In this document: positions 6,250 through 13,210 of the stretch, piece by piece
Layout of the letters: every line of letters starts with the position of its first letter
How positions within the stretch are numbered: the stretch's first letter is position 1
Assembly: GCA_964544765.1 (NCBI GenBank)
Contig: CAZJDM010000101.1
Span: 1-16,313 of the forward strand
Reading direction: 5' to 3'
Origin: CAZJDM01 sp964544765
GTDB lineage: Bacteria > Bdellovibrionota_B > Oligoflexia > CAYFLR01
Length of the DNA stretch: 16,313 bases
The notes under the pieces: model-generated
The model's input: only the letters and a program-made list of their open reading frames with translations
Databases searched by the model: none
What the model was told of the DNA's origin: nothing
Made by a program: the position numbers and the translations under genes

Positions 6250-8379
6250 TTAATACGGTACTACTGTCGAAGCTTGCATTGAAGCAGGAGCAACATACGA
6301 AGTTGCTGGAGCGTTTTGGGGTGTCATTATATATTGAGTTGAATAAGTAGTTGTTGGAGTTGGGCTTATATACGAAGTTGGAGCAGAACTAGATGGAACC
6401 ACAGGAGCTCTATACACCGGAGCAGGAGGTATTATAGAGGCAGGAGCTATAATTGTAGTAACTCTTGGTGTGGGCCTATATACTGCGTTATTTCTATGTG
6501 TATATAATGGAGATAGCGCACTATACAATCCATTAGACGGCATTACCGGAGTCACGTTATATGTTGGAGTTGAGCTGTAAATAGTTCGTGGTCGTGGTCG
6601 CGATTGTAGTCGTGAGTTGACTGAGGAAGTTACAGTATAAGCCTGACGTACGCTTTCAATCTGACGAATAGGGCTACTTAACCTATCACTTGTATTTCGA
6701 AAATCCATCATAGGAATTAATCCCATAGTACTAAGAGTGCTGGGGTCTATTACTACCTCAACCATATTGGTATTATTAATTTGATTAGATGGTTGTGGAT
6801 CAGGTCGTGGTGGCTCATCTTCGGTTAAATCGATAGCTGGGTGGTTTATCCACATCATCATTTTTCTTTTAAATCCTCCGGCCATAAGGAACTGCTCATC
6901 TAACCAGTCTTTCTCCCAGTGCCATCTTGAATCAAACTCACTGTTTGTATAGGTTTCTTCAGTATCATTATAAGGATCCCAGTAATAAATGATCCCTTCA
7001 CTCTCATCAAAACCCGATATAACTATCCAATGAAGAGGATCGCCATCAACAGCGACCAAGACCGGTATTCCTTTTCTTATCAAGTGTTTAATTGCATAAA
7101 TTTCCTGTTTCTTGGCTACATGCACGTCACCTTCACCAAAATCACTAAATAACTCTTTTATACCCTCAACACCTGTTCCTTGTTCATGTAAATTAAAAAC
7201 CATATCATCTCTTCGTTTATTTAATACTTCTTCATAAGTCGCTTCAGTATGCCCATAAAATTGCAGCATTCTAGCTGTAGAATAAATACCACAACTCCAG
7301 TTATCATCTTGTCTTCGTCCCAGTGTTGGAAGAGGTAAAACAACTCTACTATATTTTCGTACACACCACTCTTGATCCAACCAAAATCGCTCTTGGGAGC
7401 AAAAGTCTTCAGTAGTACGAGGAAAGTTTAATAAATCCTCATCCTCATGAGTAGCTGAATCTATTAGATTTCCAACAACAGCTTCAGCTCCACGATAAAC
7501 GTTCTTAATTCCATCCCAAACATCTCCAAAAAAACCCGCGTTTACCAAATTAGCTTTAAATTGTTGATCAGAAGAAGAATCATATTCTGGGGACTCCAAA
7601 AAAGCTCTCAACAACTTTAATTGTTCCAACCTCTCACTTACTTCATCTAAAAGTTCAATTCTATCTCGGTCAGATTCAAGCTTATTGTTGTACATTATCT
7701 TTAATTGTTCTAAATAATCATCTCTTTGCTCTGCCAACTTTCCTTCTTTCAATTCACTTACTGAGATACCTTCATCTATTAGTCTGATAAAAAAATTGGA
7801 TAAAAACTTTTTCATAAACTTAGGTTTGCTTTTAGCCAGGTTATATATGGAATGAGCTAATTGATCATCTGTCTGCGGAACATACCTTTGATGGTCCTCA
7901 TCCTCCGCGTCTTCCATCACATCAAGACTAACTCTAATAATATCGTAATACTCATCTACATCCTGCTTAAGAAACTTAGCTACGGATTCTTGATCAATAT
8001 TTTCAATAGCTTGCTTCAAACCATCTACTTTTTCTATTTCATTATTAAGATACGCCTTAAAACCAAACTCGGATGATCTTTTTACACCACTTTTAAGACC
8101 ATTTACAGTCATACTATACTGATCTCGTTGTTTAGAAGTAGTTTGAGTCTGCTCTCCATTGGCTACTATTGAAAATTGGTTAAACCAATCAGAAAACACG
8201 ATAAAACTTGGATAAAGATCCTTATTTTCTTGAACCTCATCTGTCTGAGCCTCATTAATAACAGTCAGAGAATTCCTCATATAATCAGTATCTTCACGAC
8301 AGCCTTCAAATAATACTATTGATAATATGATTATTAAATAAGATCTTAATATTTTTATTTTTTTTCTAAAATAGTACAT
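6250..8379 (-). CDS. Lipoprotein-like C39/papain-type cysteine peptidase with low-complexity tail
   Basis: The 709-residue protein starts with a basic N-terminus and a hydrophobic segment ending in VLFEGC, so Cys27 may be lipidated, although the lipobox is not ideal. Residues 35-345 are an unrecognised, charged, mainly helical region (coiled-coil-like around 205-260). Residues about 345-510 match the C39-like (Peptidase_C39_2) papain fold: Gln357 as oxyanion residue and Cys363 as nucleophile in QDDNWSCGIYSTARML, His450 in PLHWIVISGFD, and Asp468 in YYWDPYND. The catalytic set is complete, so cleavage of peptides or amide bonds is expected. Residues 520-709 are disordered, rich in Pro, Ser, Thr and Tyr, with imperfect repeats. 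Cys327 and Cys339 could form a disulfide in the envelope. A GGGGG-type ribosome site precedes the ATG. It diverges from the DUF2252 gene with a 177-base shared control region. The substrate is unknown; toxin, wall-related or self-processing roles are all open. Confidence 0.72.
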   Translation of the reverse strand: MYYFRKKIKILRSYLIIILSIVLFEGCREDTDYMRNSLTVINEAQTDEVQENKDLYPSFIVFSDWFNQFSIVANGEQTQTTSKQRDQYSMTVNGLKSGVKRSSEFGFKAYLNNEIEKVDGLKQAIENIDQESVAKFLKQDVDEYYDIIRVSLDVMEDAEDEDHQRYVPQTDDQLAHSIYNLAKSKPKFMKKFLSNFFIRLIDEGISVSELKEGKLAEQRDDYLEQLKIMYNNKLESDRDRIELLDEVSERLEQLKLLRAFLESPEYDSSSDQQFKANLVNAGFFGDVWDGIKNVYRGAEAVVGNLIDSATHEDEDLLNFPRTTEDFCSQERFWLDQEWCVRKYSRVVLPLPTLGRRQDDNWSCGIYSTARMLQFYGHTEATYEEVLNKRRDDMVFNLHEQGTGVEGIKELFSDFGEGDVHVAKKQEIYAIKHLIRKGIPVLVAVDGDPLHWIVISGFDESEGIIYYWDPYNDTEETYTNSEFDSRWHWEKDWLDEQFLMAGGFKRKMMMWINHPAIDLTEDEPPRPDPQPSNQINNTNMVEVVIDPSTLSTMGLIPMMDFRNTSDRLSSPIRQIESVRQAYTVTSSVNSRLQSRPRPRTIYSSTPTYNVTPVMPSNGLYSALSPLYTHRNNAVYRPTPRVTTIIAPASIIPPAPVYRAPVVPSSSAPTSYISPTPTTTYSTQYIMTPQNAPATSYVAPASMQASTVVPY
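6256..6642 (-). repeat. Region coding the Pro/Ser/Thr/Tyr-rich imperfect repeat tail
   Basis: This stretch encodes residues about 580-708 of the peptidase-like protein. Short motifs recur in degenerate form, such as APTSYISP and APATSYVAP, and PAPVYRAP with related YRPTP and YSSTPTY. It is a low-complexity tail with no apparent fold, of a kind seen in surface or wall-spanning proteins. The DNA copies are diverged, so it is not a perfect tandem repeat. Confidence 0.6.
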
Positions 8380-8394
8380 TAATCCCCCTAATAA

Positions 8395-8436
8395 TTACTT
8401 AAAAGTAACTACAATATTCCTATCGGCATGCTGATA
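8395..8436. promoter_or_regulatory. Two palindromes in the divergent control region (possible operators)
   Basis: TTACTTAAAAGTAA (8395-8408) is a perfect inverted repeat with 6-base arms. TATCGGCATGCTGATA (8421-8436) is palindromic at 14 of 16 positions, and its GC-containing core stands out from the AT-rich surroundings. Both lie in the 177-base gap between the divergent peptidase and DUF2252 genes, close to the peptidase start, where a dimeric regulator could control one or both genes. A TATAAT at 8522-8527 is a possible -10 box for the DUF2252 gene, but no good -35 box precedes it. Confidence 0.4.
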
Positions 8437-8556
8437 AATAGGCTTTAGATGTCTTTCTTTTATTAGGATTTAATTAATATTTTTAATAGGATATACTAGA
8501 ATAAAATAAAGTTATTAATCTTATAATATCAATTTATATCAAGGACGAAACAAACG

Positions 8557-10134
8557 ATGATTAGATTATTAATTGTTTGTGTTAATTGTATGGCGCCATA
8601 CTTTTTGATTATTTTAATGATATCTTGCTTCTCAACTAAATCAGAAAATACTGATCAATCAAGACTATTTGCCCCTCAAAAACACAAAGATTTACTATAT
8701 CAACGCTGCTCTACCGTAACTGAGGCTTTAAATGAAAGTAATAAAGATATCCCTTATAAATATAGAAAGCAAAAATATCAAAAAATGAAAAAATCTCCCA
8801 TCAAGTTTTTTCGAGGTACCAGTCACCTTTTTTGGATGGACATTCTTTGTCCCAAGGGTATTTTTTCTACTCTACAAAAACATAAAAATATTTATCAAAG
8901 AATGAAGCTTTTCAGTAATAAAAATACTTTGGCTTGGTTGTTAGCTGATATGCATATTTATAATATCGGCGTTTTTCAAAATAGAGTTGATAATGTTGTC
9001 TTTGATTTAAATGATTTTGACGAAGTAGTGGTAGGAGATTATCAATTAGATATATGGCGCCTTGCTGCAAGCCTTTATCTAGTAGACTTTAAAGTTAACA
9101 GAGATAAGAACCCACACAATGATATCACTTTAGATGATATTAATAACGCGGTAGAAATATTTACCAAGACCTACTTGCAAGTTTTATTTGATAATCAAAT
9201 ATCCAGACCAGGTAAGGTTATCTTTGATATTGATCATACAATCTTTCATGATCATAAATCTAAAGATGGTCTGAACGTTATTGGTAGATTTTTAAAAAAA
9301 GCCATTTTTAAACCTAACCTAAAATCCAAGTATTTAAATAAGTGGACTTTTTTAGATGGTAATCAACGTCGATTCTTACTTCAAAAGAAAAATAAGAAGT
9401 TAGCAGATGTTACTGATATTGAAAGACAAGCTATTACCAGAAGTCTTTACAATGAGTATATTATGAATTTAAAGAGAAAACCTAAATATTTTCAATTAGT
9501 GGATATAGCCAGAAGACTACGGGCAGGAATTGGTTCTCTTGGTCATGATCGATATTACGCTCTAGTGAAAACCAAAAAGAATGGAGGGATAAATGATTAT
9601 ATAATTCTGGATATTAAAGAACAGACTCTATTTCCCAACGCTTTTCCCTATTTGAAATATATTAGTCCTAAACTACCAGAGGGTCACAATAGGTTTGCTT
9701 CATCCGGAGTCAGAATTATTTCGGGCCATAAGGGACTAGCGAACAGTGTAAGTAATTGGGCGGGCTATTTTAATGTCTCTCTTAATAAAAAAAACAAATT
9801 GTTTACGGTTATCGATCGCAATATTTATAAGGACTCCTTTCCTATAGAGAAACATATTAAAACTAACCATGATCTTAATCAATCGGCAATCATATGGGGA
9901 ACACTATTAGGTGCGGCACATTCTAGGTCCGATCGAGATTATAAAAAAGGAACCATTAAATCTTCACTTAATGAAGCTGTAAAAAATCTAGTTGAAACCA
10001 AAGAAATAGATTTTGTAAATTTGGTCAAAGATGTAGCTTATATTTTTGCTGTGCAAGCTAAAGAAGACTATCGTATCTTTTCCAAAGCTTGTTTTAATCG
10101 AAAAGAAATTAAAGAACATTGTACCTGCCTTTAA
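8557..10134 (+). CDS. DUF2252 family kinase-fold protein with export signal
   Basis: The 525-residue protein matches DUF2252 (PF10009), distantly related to aminoglycoside phosphotransferases and protein kinases; its reaction is not established. Visible family motifs are FFRGTSHLF (84-92), LADMHIYNIGVF (129-140, catalytic-loop-like Asp131, His133, Asn136), VFDLNDFDEVVVGDY (148-162), the GIGSLGHDRYYALV segment (324-337), ILDIKEQ with Lys354, and LLGAAHSRSDRDY near the C-terminus. The key polar residues are present, so a phosphotransferase-like activity is possible. Most family members are cytoplasmic as far as I recall, but this one starts with a hydrophobic segment ending in LMISC, so Cys24 may be lipidated. 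AAGGA lies 11 bases before the ATG; an ATG at 8590 (residue 12) would also keep the signal. The antiporter gene follows 115 bases later but has its own likely promoter, so the two may be independent. Confidence 0.82.
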   Translation: MIRLLIVCVNCMAPYFLIILMISCFSTKSENTDQSRLFAPQKHKDLLYQRCSTVTEALNESNKDIPYKYRKQKYQKMKKSPIKFFRGTSHLFWMDILCPKGIFSTLQKHKNIYQRMKLFSNKNTLAWLLADMHIYNIGVFQNRVDNVVFDLNDFDEVVVGDYQLDIWRLAASLYLVDFKVNRDKNPHNDITLDDINNAVEIFTKTYLQVLFDNQISRPGKVIFDIDHTIFHDHKSKDGLNVIGRFLKKAIFKPNLKSKYLNKWTFLDGNQRRFLLQKKNKKLADVTDIERQAITRSLYNEYIMNLKRKPKYFQLVDIARRLRAGIGSLGHDRYYALVKTKKNGGINDYIILDIKEQTLFPNAFPYLKYISPKLPEGHNRFASSGVRIISGHKGLANSVSNWAGYFNVSLNKKNKLFTVIDRNIYKDSFPIEKHIKTNHDLNQSAIIWGTLLGAAHSRSDRDYKKGTIKSSLNEAVKNLVETKEIDFVNLVKDVAYIFAVQAKEDYRIFSKACFNRKEIKEHCTCL

Positions 10135-10177
10135 GTAATTATTTATATGCGCTTACCGTGGCAAGATACTAATTAAC

Positions 10178-10204
10178 TTGATGATTTTTTCAAATTCTGA
10201 TAAT
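10178..10204 (+). promoter_or_regulatory. Candidate sigma-70 type promoter for the antiporter gene
   Basis: TTGATG (10178-10183) and GATAAT (10199-10204) resemble -35 and -10 boxes with a 15-base spacer, slightly shorter than ideal. Transcription would start near 10211, leaving a leader of about 40 bases before the ATG at 10250. This agrees with the downstream start chosen for the antiporter, because the upstream in-frame TTG at 10178 would lie inside the promoter. Confidence 0.35.
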
Positions 10205-10236
10205 CTTACATGGTGTGAATCAATGAGAAAATCTAT

Positions 10237-10242
10237 AAGGGG
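10237..10242 (+). promoter_or_regulatory. Ribosome binding site deciding the antiporter start
   Basis: AAGGGG lies 7 bases before the ATG at 10250. The in-frame alternatives at 10178 (TTG) and 10223 (ATG) have no comparable site, so translation most likely begins at 10250. Confidence 0.75.
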
Positions 10243-10249
10243 TATGTTA

Positions 10250-11626
10250 ATGAACAAAATTACTTATTTGATTATGGGCTTCATTTTCCAGTTTGTTTCC
10301 ACCTTTGCATTTGCTTCCGGAGGAGAAGGAGAAGCTTTTTCACCTCCTGTGGTTTCCGTTATACCATTTTTCCTTATTTTAATGGTAATCGCTACTTTTC
10401 CCCTTATACCCAAAATAGACCACTGGTGGGAAAATAACCTAAACAGAGCTATTGTTTCAGCGGTCTTAGGTATTCCTATGATTATATATATATGGATGAA
10501 CCAACCTTCCCAAGTTGTCCATACCGCGATTGAATATGTTCAATTTTTATCTCTCTTAGCGGCTCTATTTATTACCGCTGGCGGTATTCACATTGGAGGG
10601 AGCATGATACCCTCTCCAAAGAACAATTCTATTATTCTTCTTATAGGCTATGTCATTGCCTCTATTGTTGGGACAACCGGTGCCGCGATGATTCTTATTT
10701 ATCCCATTATCAGAGCTAATAAACCTCGTAAATATGTAATGCATACCATTATCTTTTTTATTTTTATCGTTTGTAATACCGGTGGATTACTTTCTCCTAT
10801 CGGTGATCCTCCCTTATTTCTTGGTTTTTTACGAGGTATTGATTTTTTCTGGTTCTTGAAATTATTTCCTCTATGGGTTGTAAATGGTATTTTTATTTTT
10901 ATTATCTATTATCTGCTTGATGCTTATTACTTTAAAAAAGAGGATCAAGAAAAAGTTATGCGCAACGGTGAGGCGGCAGAGCCTATCCATGCCGTTGGTT
11001 TGATAAATAGTATTTTTCTATTAGGAGTAATAGTAAGTGTAGCCGCTGCAGTTCCCACACCCTACCGAGAAATTATCATGTACATTATGATCGCGTGCTC
11101 ACTATATTACTGGAAGAAATCTGATGTAGCCAAAAAGGGCAGGGAGCTTAATGAATTCACCTTTCATGCTATTATCGAAGTAGCTGTTGTATTTGCCGGT
11201 ATATTTGCTACTATGATGCCTTGTTTAATGTATTTGGGTCTTCACGGAAGCGAACTTGGTGTTGATTCTCCACTAAAATTCTTTTATCTAACAGGTATTT
11301 TTTCCAGTTTTCTGGATAATGCTCCTACCTTCCTGGTTTTCCTTGAACTGGGTCTTAGTGTAGAGGGATTATCAAAAGCAGCTGAAATGATGACAGGAAA
11401 AGCCGCCATTATATTAGGCGCTATAAGTGCAGGTGCGGTTTTTATGGGAGCCAATACTTATATTGGGAATGCTCCTAACTTTATGGTTCGGGCTATCGCG
11501 GAAGAAAAAGGTATCAAAATGCCATCCTTCTTTGGATTTATGGTATGGTCAGTTATCATTTTAATACCGATCTTCTCTTTTGTAGCTTGGTTATTCTTTG
11601 TTAAACTACCTTTCCCTCTTTATTAG
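10250..11626 (+). CDS. nhaD: NhaD-type Na+/H+ antiporter
   Basis: With this start the protein has 458 residues and about twelve membrane helices. It matches the NhaD branch of the ion transporter superfamily (PF03600 type). Motifs include FITAGGIHIGG (107-117), GTTGAAMILIYP (141-152), NTGGLLSPIGDPPLFLGF (176-193), FLDNAPTFLVF (354-364) and GANTYIGNAPNFM (400-412), which carry the conserved polar and acidic residues of this family. It should exchange cytoplasmic Na+ (or Li+) for external protons across the inner membrane, giving salt and alkali tolerance and pH control. The first 22 residues (MNKITYLIMG... AFA) form a typical cleavable signal peptide, known for some NhaD proteins, which together with the AAGGGG site decides the start. 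It is convergent with the pseudo-receiver gene, only 15 bases from its end, leaving little room for a terminator. Confidence 0.9.
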   Translation: MNKITYLIMGFIFQFVSTFAFASGGEGEAFSPPVVSVIPFFLILMVIATFPLIPKIDHWWENNLNRAIVSAVLGIPMIIYIWMNQPSQVVHTAIEYVQFLSLLAALFITAGGIHIGGSMIPSPKNNSIILLIGYVIASIVGTTGAAMILIYPIIRANKPRKYVMHTIIFFIFIVCNTGGLLSPIGDPPLFLGFLRGIDFFWFLKLFPLWVVNGIFIFIIYYLLDAYYFKKEDQEKVMRNGEAAEPIHAVGLINSIFLLGVIVSVAAAVPTPYREIIMYIMIACSLYYWKKSDVAKKGRELNEFTFHAIIEVAVVFAGIFATMMPCLMYLGLHGSELGVDSPLKFFYLTGIFSSFLDNAPTFLVFLELGLSVEGLSKAAEMMTGKAAIILGAISAGAVFMGANTYIGNAPNFMVRAIAEEKGIKMPSFFGFMVWSVIILIPIFSFVAWLFFVKLPFPLY

Positions 11627-11641
11627 GCTTTTTTTATTAGA

Positions 11642-12667
11642 CTATTTTCTAAAATAGTGAAAAGAAGTACTTTGTACTTTCCTTGAAGAAGTTAAATCGA
11701 ACATGGCGGTTACTTCAGTTTTAATGCCAGGATGAACATTAAAGACCACTAAATCGGACATCCCTATTATCATAAAGGTACCTCTGCCAGCTCCTCCTTT
11801 TCCCATTGCTTCGTTGATAGATCCAGCCTTGCCTTTAAAACAAGTATCAAGATAACTAAAAATGGTTTCCTTTTCAAAACCTCCAAAGGGATCTATTACC
11901 GAAACCGCAAAAAGAATTCCATCACTAGCATATCGCAACTTACCAAATTCATTTGGTTCAAGAATAACAGGCGTACTTCTTGACTGGGAATTATATTTAG
12001 AGTTACCCGCTTCATCCACTGGAGCATCATAAATTGCATTCATTAACATCTCTTCGGCCACTACTGTTGCTCGGGAACTAAGATTATCTCTAATTCCTAT
12101 TTGTTTCATATAATATTGCATACCTTCCAGTAGTTCTTTGCGCATTTGACTACCAGTAACCTCAAATTCTTGAATCTCAATTCCCCAATTCAGATATTTC
12201 TCCAACCCAAACAAGTCTCCGGTGATCAGCTTACTAATAGTTGTACTAATATGTCTAATTAAGTGAACCTTATCATCTCTCCGACGAGAGACAACATTAC
12301 TTAAATAAGAATGATCATTAAAATTTTGCATAAACTTAAAAGAATCTTCATCGGTCATCAGAACTGAGACAACCTTTGGATCACGCTGATAAGCAAAATC
12401 TGCCAAATTCAATAGTTCTACATTAGTACAAATAATGTCATAATTGTACTTTTCCAGTTGACGCTTGCCTGTTTCTAAATCGTTAACAAAATCTAACTCA
12501 ACTCCCATACCCCCAAGGGCCAATTTAATAAGTGTTTGCTGTTTCTTTACCGTTTCAGCGATCAAGATCCGTTTCTTACTATAACAATTTACCTTGTCCT
12601 TTTTGTCTTTAATACTTTCCATGACTACCAAAAAAGCAAATTTAAAACTTAATATGTTTGTACACAT
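11642..12667 (-). CDS. Pseudo-receiver plus HATPase (anti-sigma/histidine-kinase-like ATPase) protein
   Basis: The 341-residue protein has two parts. Residues about 33-140 look like a receiver domain (start RILIAE), but the place of the phospho-Asp reads IICTN (Asn82) and the acidic pocket residue after RILIAE is lost, so phosphorylation is unlikely. Residues about 155-325 form an ATP-binding GHKL-type domain: TVVAEEMLMNAIYDAP (201-216, N-box with Glu205 and Asn210), SVIDPFGG (256-263, G1-like Asp259) and the glycine lid GKGGAGRGTF (289-298). There is no His-containing dimerisation domain, so it is not a classical histidine kinase; RsbW-like serine kinase or ATP-dependent protein-binding roles are more likely. 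I recall this layout from Bdellovibrio-like and myxobacterial genomes. GAGG just before the ATG supports the start; the ATG at residue 16 has no ribosome site. It diverges from the 12761 gene. Confidence 0.75.
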   Translation of the reverse strand: MCTNILSFKFAFLVVMESIKDKKDKVNCYSKKRILIAETVKKQQTLIKLALGGMGVELDFVNDLETGKRQLEKYNYDIICTNVELLNLADFAYQRDPKVVSVLMTDEDSFKFMQNFNDHSYLSNVVSRRRDDKVHLIRHISTTISKLITGDLFGLEKYLNWGIEIQEFEVTGSQMRKELLEGMQYYMKQIGIRDNLSSRATVVAEEMLMNAIYDAPVDEAGNSKYNSQSRSTPVILEPNEFGKLRYASDGILFAVSVIDPFGGFEKETIFSYLDTCFKGKAGSINEAMGKGGAGRGTFMIIGMSDLVVFNVHPGIKTEVTAMFDLTSSRKVQSTSFHYFRK

Positions 12668-12708
12668 TTTTCCTCGGTCAAAATAAAAAAATATTTACTT
12701 TCTCATTC

Positions 12709-12759
12709 CCTCAAGAATTATCCTCACCTACCGAGAACATATTTATAACTTGAGGATAA
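12709..12759 (+). promoter_or_regulatory. Inverted repeats able to mask the ribosome site of the 12761 gene
   Basis: The ribosome site sequence CTTGAGGATAA (12749-12759) has two upstream complements: CCTCAAG (12709-12715) pairs with CTTGAGG (12749-12755), and TTATCCTCA (12718-12726) pairs perfectly over 9 bases with TGAGGATAA (12751-12759). The two pairings exclude each other. If transcription starts before 12709 the leader RNA could hide the ribosome site in either of two hairpins. The same sequences could instead be DNA operator half-sites in this divergent control region. Confidence 0.35.
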
Positions 12760-12760
12760 G

Positions 12761-13204
12761 ATGAAGAAAAATTTATACATTCCGTTGTTATTTGCTCTTT
12801 GCATTATCAATTCTCAGACTTGCTCAAACAATGAAGAAAGAAGTCAATTGACCTTTAAAATGAACGGGTTTCCTGAAAACGGCGGCACTCCTACCCGAAG
12901 ACATTGGTTACCCGTTAAATGTAATGGAGGGGGGTTGTATATCCGAAATGAATGTAGAGAAAAATCAACTAAAGTAAAATATGGAATCCACTACACTGCT
13001 CTAGATCTTAATCTCACTCCCAAAGACATTCGTGAAAAATTCCAAAAAATAGATCCCAAAGATCCATTGAAAGCATGTGTTAATCATATTTTCAAAACTG
13101 CAAAAGGTAATATGAGTCAATATGTCGAATTTAAGGAATTTTTAAGTAATTTGTGTTTAGAAGCTGGAGCAGGCACAAAACAAGTAACTCCTGAGGAATG
13201 GTAA
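12761..13204 (+). CDS. Small exported Cys-containing protein of unknown function
   Basis: I do not recognise this 147-residue protein. It starts MKKNLYIPLLFALCIINSQ, a signal peptide, followed by TCSNNEE; Cys21 could be lipidated, but the residues before it do not form a good lipobox. The mature part has four more cysteines (54, 65, 106 and 132), enough for two disulfide bonds in the periplasm, a Gly-rich stretch (CNGGGLY) and a charged helical region (about 87-130) with LTPKDIREKFQKIDPKDP. GAGGAT lies a few bases before the ATG. The stop is only 6 bases before the TTG start of the DUF4105-like gene and carries that gene's probable ribosome site, so the two are likely an operon and may work together in the envelope. 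It is divergent from the pseudo-receiver/ATPase gene. Confidence 0.7.
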   Translation: MKKNLYIPLLFALCIINSQTCSNNEERSQLTFKMNGFPENGGTPTRRHWLPVKCNGGGLYIRNECREKSTKVKYGIHYTALDLNLTPKDIREKFQKIDPKDPLKACVNHIFKTAKGNMSQYVEFKEFLSNLCLEAGAGTKQVTPEEW

Positions 13205-13210
13205 ATTATT

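Noticed and set aside
6256..6642. CRISPR or tandem DNA repeat array suggested by recurring short motifs on the minus strand
   Set aside because: Units are degenerate and irregularly spaced and stay in frame as a Pro/Ser/Thr-rich protein tail.
7861..8076. Plus-strand open frame of 71 residues with a hydrophobic appearance
   Set aside because: It is antisense to the peptidase-like gene, with no ribosome site, and reflects AT-rich composition.
10178..10249. Longer version of the antiporter starting at TTG 10178 or ATG 10223
   Set aside because: No ribosome site; it would bury the signal peptide, and the region looks like a promoter and leader.
10135..10249. Sodium- or pH-sensing riboswitch before the antiporter
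   Set aside because: The likely leader is only about 40 bases and no conserved riboswitch core was recognised.
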